From assembly GCA_030840545.1 (NCBI GenBank), contig JAVEEH010000137.1, forward strand, positions 1 to 5,460: 5,460 bases of DNA, written 5' to 3'. How positions within the stretch are numbered: the first letter of the stretch is position 1; the number at the start of each line of letters is the position of its first letter. Source of the stretch: Frankiaceae bacterium (GTDB taxonomy: Bacteria > Actinomycetota > Actinomycetes > JAFAQI01). The notes under the pieces were generated by a model. It was not told the origin of the DNA. It made no database searches and worked only from the letters and a program-made list of their open reading frames with translations. Shown piece by piece: positions 4,790 through 5,460 of this stretch. The position numbers and the translations under genes were made by a program.

Positions 4790-5460
4790 TTATGCGGGCG
4801 CGATCGCTCCGGTCGGCAGACTTGTCGCCGAGCCGCTTGCGAACCCGCCGCCGCGGGAGCCGGTGACTTTCACGCTGATGTGTTTGCCCTTGTCGCTGCT
4901 GGTCAGCTTGTAGGTGGACTTGGTTGCGTGATTGATCGACGAGCCGTTGCGCAACCACTGGTACGTGTAGTGCGTCGGCCTCACCGAGAACGACCCGACG
5001 TGAGCCGTCAATGTGCGGCCGACCTTGCGCGTTCCCGTGCTGGATGGCTTGACATACGAGATCACCTTCTGGCCGTTCAGCACGACCATGCTCGTGTATT
5101 GGGCAGGCAGCCCGGTCAGCTGCTTGTAAGCGTTGTCGCCGGAACCGAGCACGACGCCGTCCGCATCGCGCACCAGTGCGTCGCTCTCGCCGATCGCCGC
5201 CTCGACCACCCGGGCGGTCGAGGGGGCCCCGGTCGTGACCGACAGATAGGCGAAGGTGAGGTTGTTGCCCGATGTGCCGGTCAACTCGCCGGAGGTGTTC
5301 GCTCCGGCGCCGTAGGCGACCCCGGCCGCGTCGACGACCACGACGGCCCGGTAGCCCGCGCTGATCGCGACGACGTTGTCGACCGAGACCTGGACGCCCC
5401 TCGCATGCGGGTTCGAGTCGGTCGAACCGATGCCGAGTTCGCCGTCGATGTTGCTGCCGA
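4790..5460 (-). CDS. RCC1-repeat beta-propeller protein with C-terminal Ig-like domain (C-terminal part, cut by window edge)
   Basis: The frame stays open to the right edge, so the 222 visible residues are the C-terminus of a longer protein. A GTG at 5341 lies inside an RCC1 repeat and is not a real start. RCC1-type repeats are seen as 'GSNIDGELGIGSTDSN' (visible 1-16), 'VVDAAGVAYGAGANTSGELTG' (about 41-61, V-V-G-N-G-L pattern) and 'VRDADGVVLGSGDNAYKQLTG' (about 96-116). These units normally build seven-bladed propellers that bind partners. From about residue 146 an Ig-like domain follows: 'KVGRTLTAHVGSF', 'YTYQWLRNGSSI', 'KSTYKLTSSDKGKHISVKVTGS', a module common at the C-terminus of actinobacterial surface proteins. 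A short tail GAIAPA ends it without anchor. A signal peptide is expected outside the window. It is convergent with the NHL gene. Confidence 0.9.
   Translation of the reverse strand, partial: GSNIDGELGIGSTDSNPHARGVQVSVDNVVAISAGYRAVVVVDAAGVAYGAGANTSGELTGTSGNNLTFAYLSVTTGAPSTARVVEAAIGESDALVRDADGVVLGSGDNAYKQLTGLPAQYTSMVVLNGQKVISYVKPSSTGTRKVGRTLTAHVGSFSVRPTHYTYQWLRNGSSINHATKSTYKLTSSDKGKHISVKVTGSRGGGFASGSATSLPTGAIAPA

Noticed and set aside
4790..5341. GTG at 5341 as start of the RCC1 protein
   Set aside because: The frame continues upstream with an in-register RCC1 repeat up to the window edge, so the start lies outside.

Overview
The window is high-GC DNA with strongly GC-biased third codon positions, GTG as well as ATG starts, and Sec signal peptides and Ig-like tails of a type common in Actinobacteria. 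I read it as an actinobacterial chromosome, genus undetermined. No rRNA, complete tRNA, CRISPR array or transposase is visible.

Left end (1-390): this looks like the edge of an integrated element. The 5' end of a tyrosine integrase gene runs leftwards off the window from 167. Between it and 345 lies a gene-free stretch of short direct and inverted repeats, as expected of an attachment region. At 345-386 is a clean 3' half of a tRNA gene (anticodon loop to discriminator base) with no matching 5' half. That is the usual scar where an integrase has recombined into a tRNA gene, so the element should lie to the left and host chromosome to the right.

Middle (391-1617): a MarR-family regulator on the minus strand is divergent from a small secreted beta-rich protein on the plus strand. 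The 84 bp between them contain two overlapping palindromes of the size and form of a MarR operator, covering the likely -10/start region of the secreted-protein gene. Each gene is followed by a strong hairpin. The simplest reading is a self-contained regulator/target pair.

Right part (1618-5460): a large secreted protein (GTG start at 1782, 967 aa) carries about twelve NHL-like beta-propeller repeats, one fibronectin type III domain and two Ig-like domains. Convergent to it, and cut by the right edge, is the C-terminal part of an RCC1-repeat protein ending in a different Ig-like domain. Both look like surface or secreted proteins in which a propeller is held on a beta-sandwich stalk; neither shows an LPXTG or membrane anchor at its C-terminus. 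Between the small secreted gene and the NHL gene, the minus strand has a 74-codon frame with coding-like base usage that may be a small gene or a remnant.

Nothing here amounts to a demonstrated new system. The observations most worth following are the tRNA/integrase junction, the MarR operator with its secreted target, and the paired propeller proteins.
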